Shown piece after piece: positions 6,591-6,678 of a stretch of DNA of 6,678 bases (positions are counted from its first letter, which is position 1; each line of letters starts with the position of its first letter). The notes beneath the pieces were generated by a model. It did no database searches. It worked only from the letters and a program-made list of their open reading frames with translations, and was not told the origin of the DNA. A program made the position numbers and the translations under genes. This DNA is from Bacteroidales bacterium UBA3724 (GTDB lineage Bacteria > Bacteroidota > Bacteroidia > Bacteroidales > P3), in NCBI GenBank assembly GCA_002371315.1, contig DFHL01000047.1, forward strand, positions 1 through 6,678. The letters are read 5' to 3'.

Positions 6591-6651
6591 CTAGCACCTG
6601 AAAAGATTTCTTCAAGAAAGCAAATTGTTTCAAGAGTTTAGAAACACTACT

Positions 6652-6678
6652 GCCCGGATGGCGGAATTGGTAGACGCG
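6652..6678 (+). tRNA. Second tRNA, probably tRNA-Leu, cut by window end
   Basis: The visible 27 bases are an acceptor 5' strand GCCCGGA, then TG, the D-stem start GCGG, and the D loop AATTGGTAGA followed by CGCG. This D-arm sequence nearly matches that of the complete tRNA-Leu at 6507-6590 and is typical of bacterial leucine tRNAs. The anticodon lies beyond the edge, so the codon read is unknown. No promoter or terminator is seen in the 61 bases before it, so it is probably co-transcribed with the upstream tRNA. Confidence 0.85.

Noticed and set aside
6388..6633. 81-codon minus-strand open frame
   Set aside because: It is antisense to tRNA-Leu and its promoter. Its VPRTRLELARLNRH segment is a well-known spurious translation of a tRNA complement.

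Overview
The window looks like chromosomal DNA from a member of the Bacteroidales (phylum Bacteroidota). This rests on several signs. The tRNA promoter is a textbook TTTG-N19-TAnnTTTG Bacteroidota promoter. The main start codons lack Shine-Dalgarno sequences. The complete tRNA has no encoded CCA end. The gene content also fits: a short exported DUF4159 protein beside rsmE, and a very long exported protein of a type I associate with this phylum. Coding regions are G/C-rich at third positions, so many long antisense or out-of-frame ORFs arise that are not genes. No species can be named from sequence alone.

Layout: 1-144 is non-coding and holds a degenerate repeat with a period of about 10 bp. 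145-798 (minus) encodes a secreted DUF4159 protein. 799-929 is an intergenic spacer made largely of two further short tandem arrays, one with a 9-bp unit and one with a 10-bp unit. 930-1628 (minus) is rsmE, the 16S rRNA m3U1498 methyltransferase. 1629-1744 is a divergent upstream region with a good -7 element for rsmE and, on the plus strand, a Shine-Dalgarno-like sequence with a 10-codon mini-ORF. 1745-6301 (plus) encodes one 1518-residue exported, mostly beta-rich protein of unknown function, followed by a strong intrinsic terminator at 6347-6386. 6452-6482 is the tRNA promoter, 6507-6590 a complete tRNA-Leu(GAG), and 6652-6678 the first 27 bases of a second leucine-type tRNA cut by the window edge.

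How the parts relate: rsmE and the DUF4159 gene point the same way with no visible promoter between them, so they may be co-transcribed, with the tandem repeats lying in the untranslated part of that transcript. The large gene is a separate single-gene unit, and the tRNA genes form the start of another operon. I see no CRISPR array, insertion sequence, phage gene or defence cassette. The points most worth a second look are the uncharacterised 1518-residue envelope protein and the short-period repeat arrays on both sides of the DUF4159 gene.
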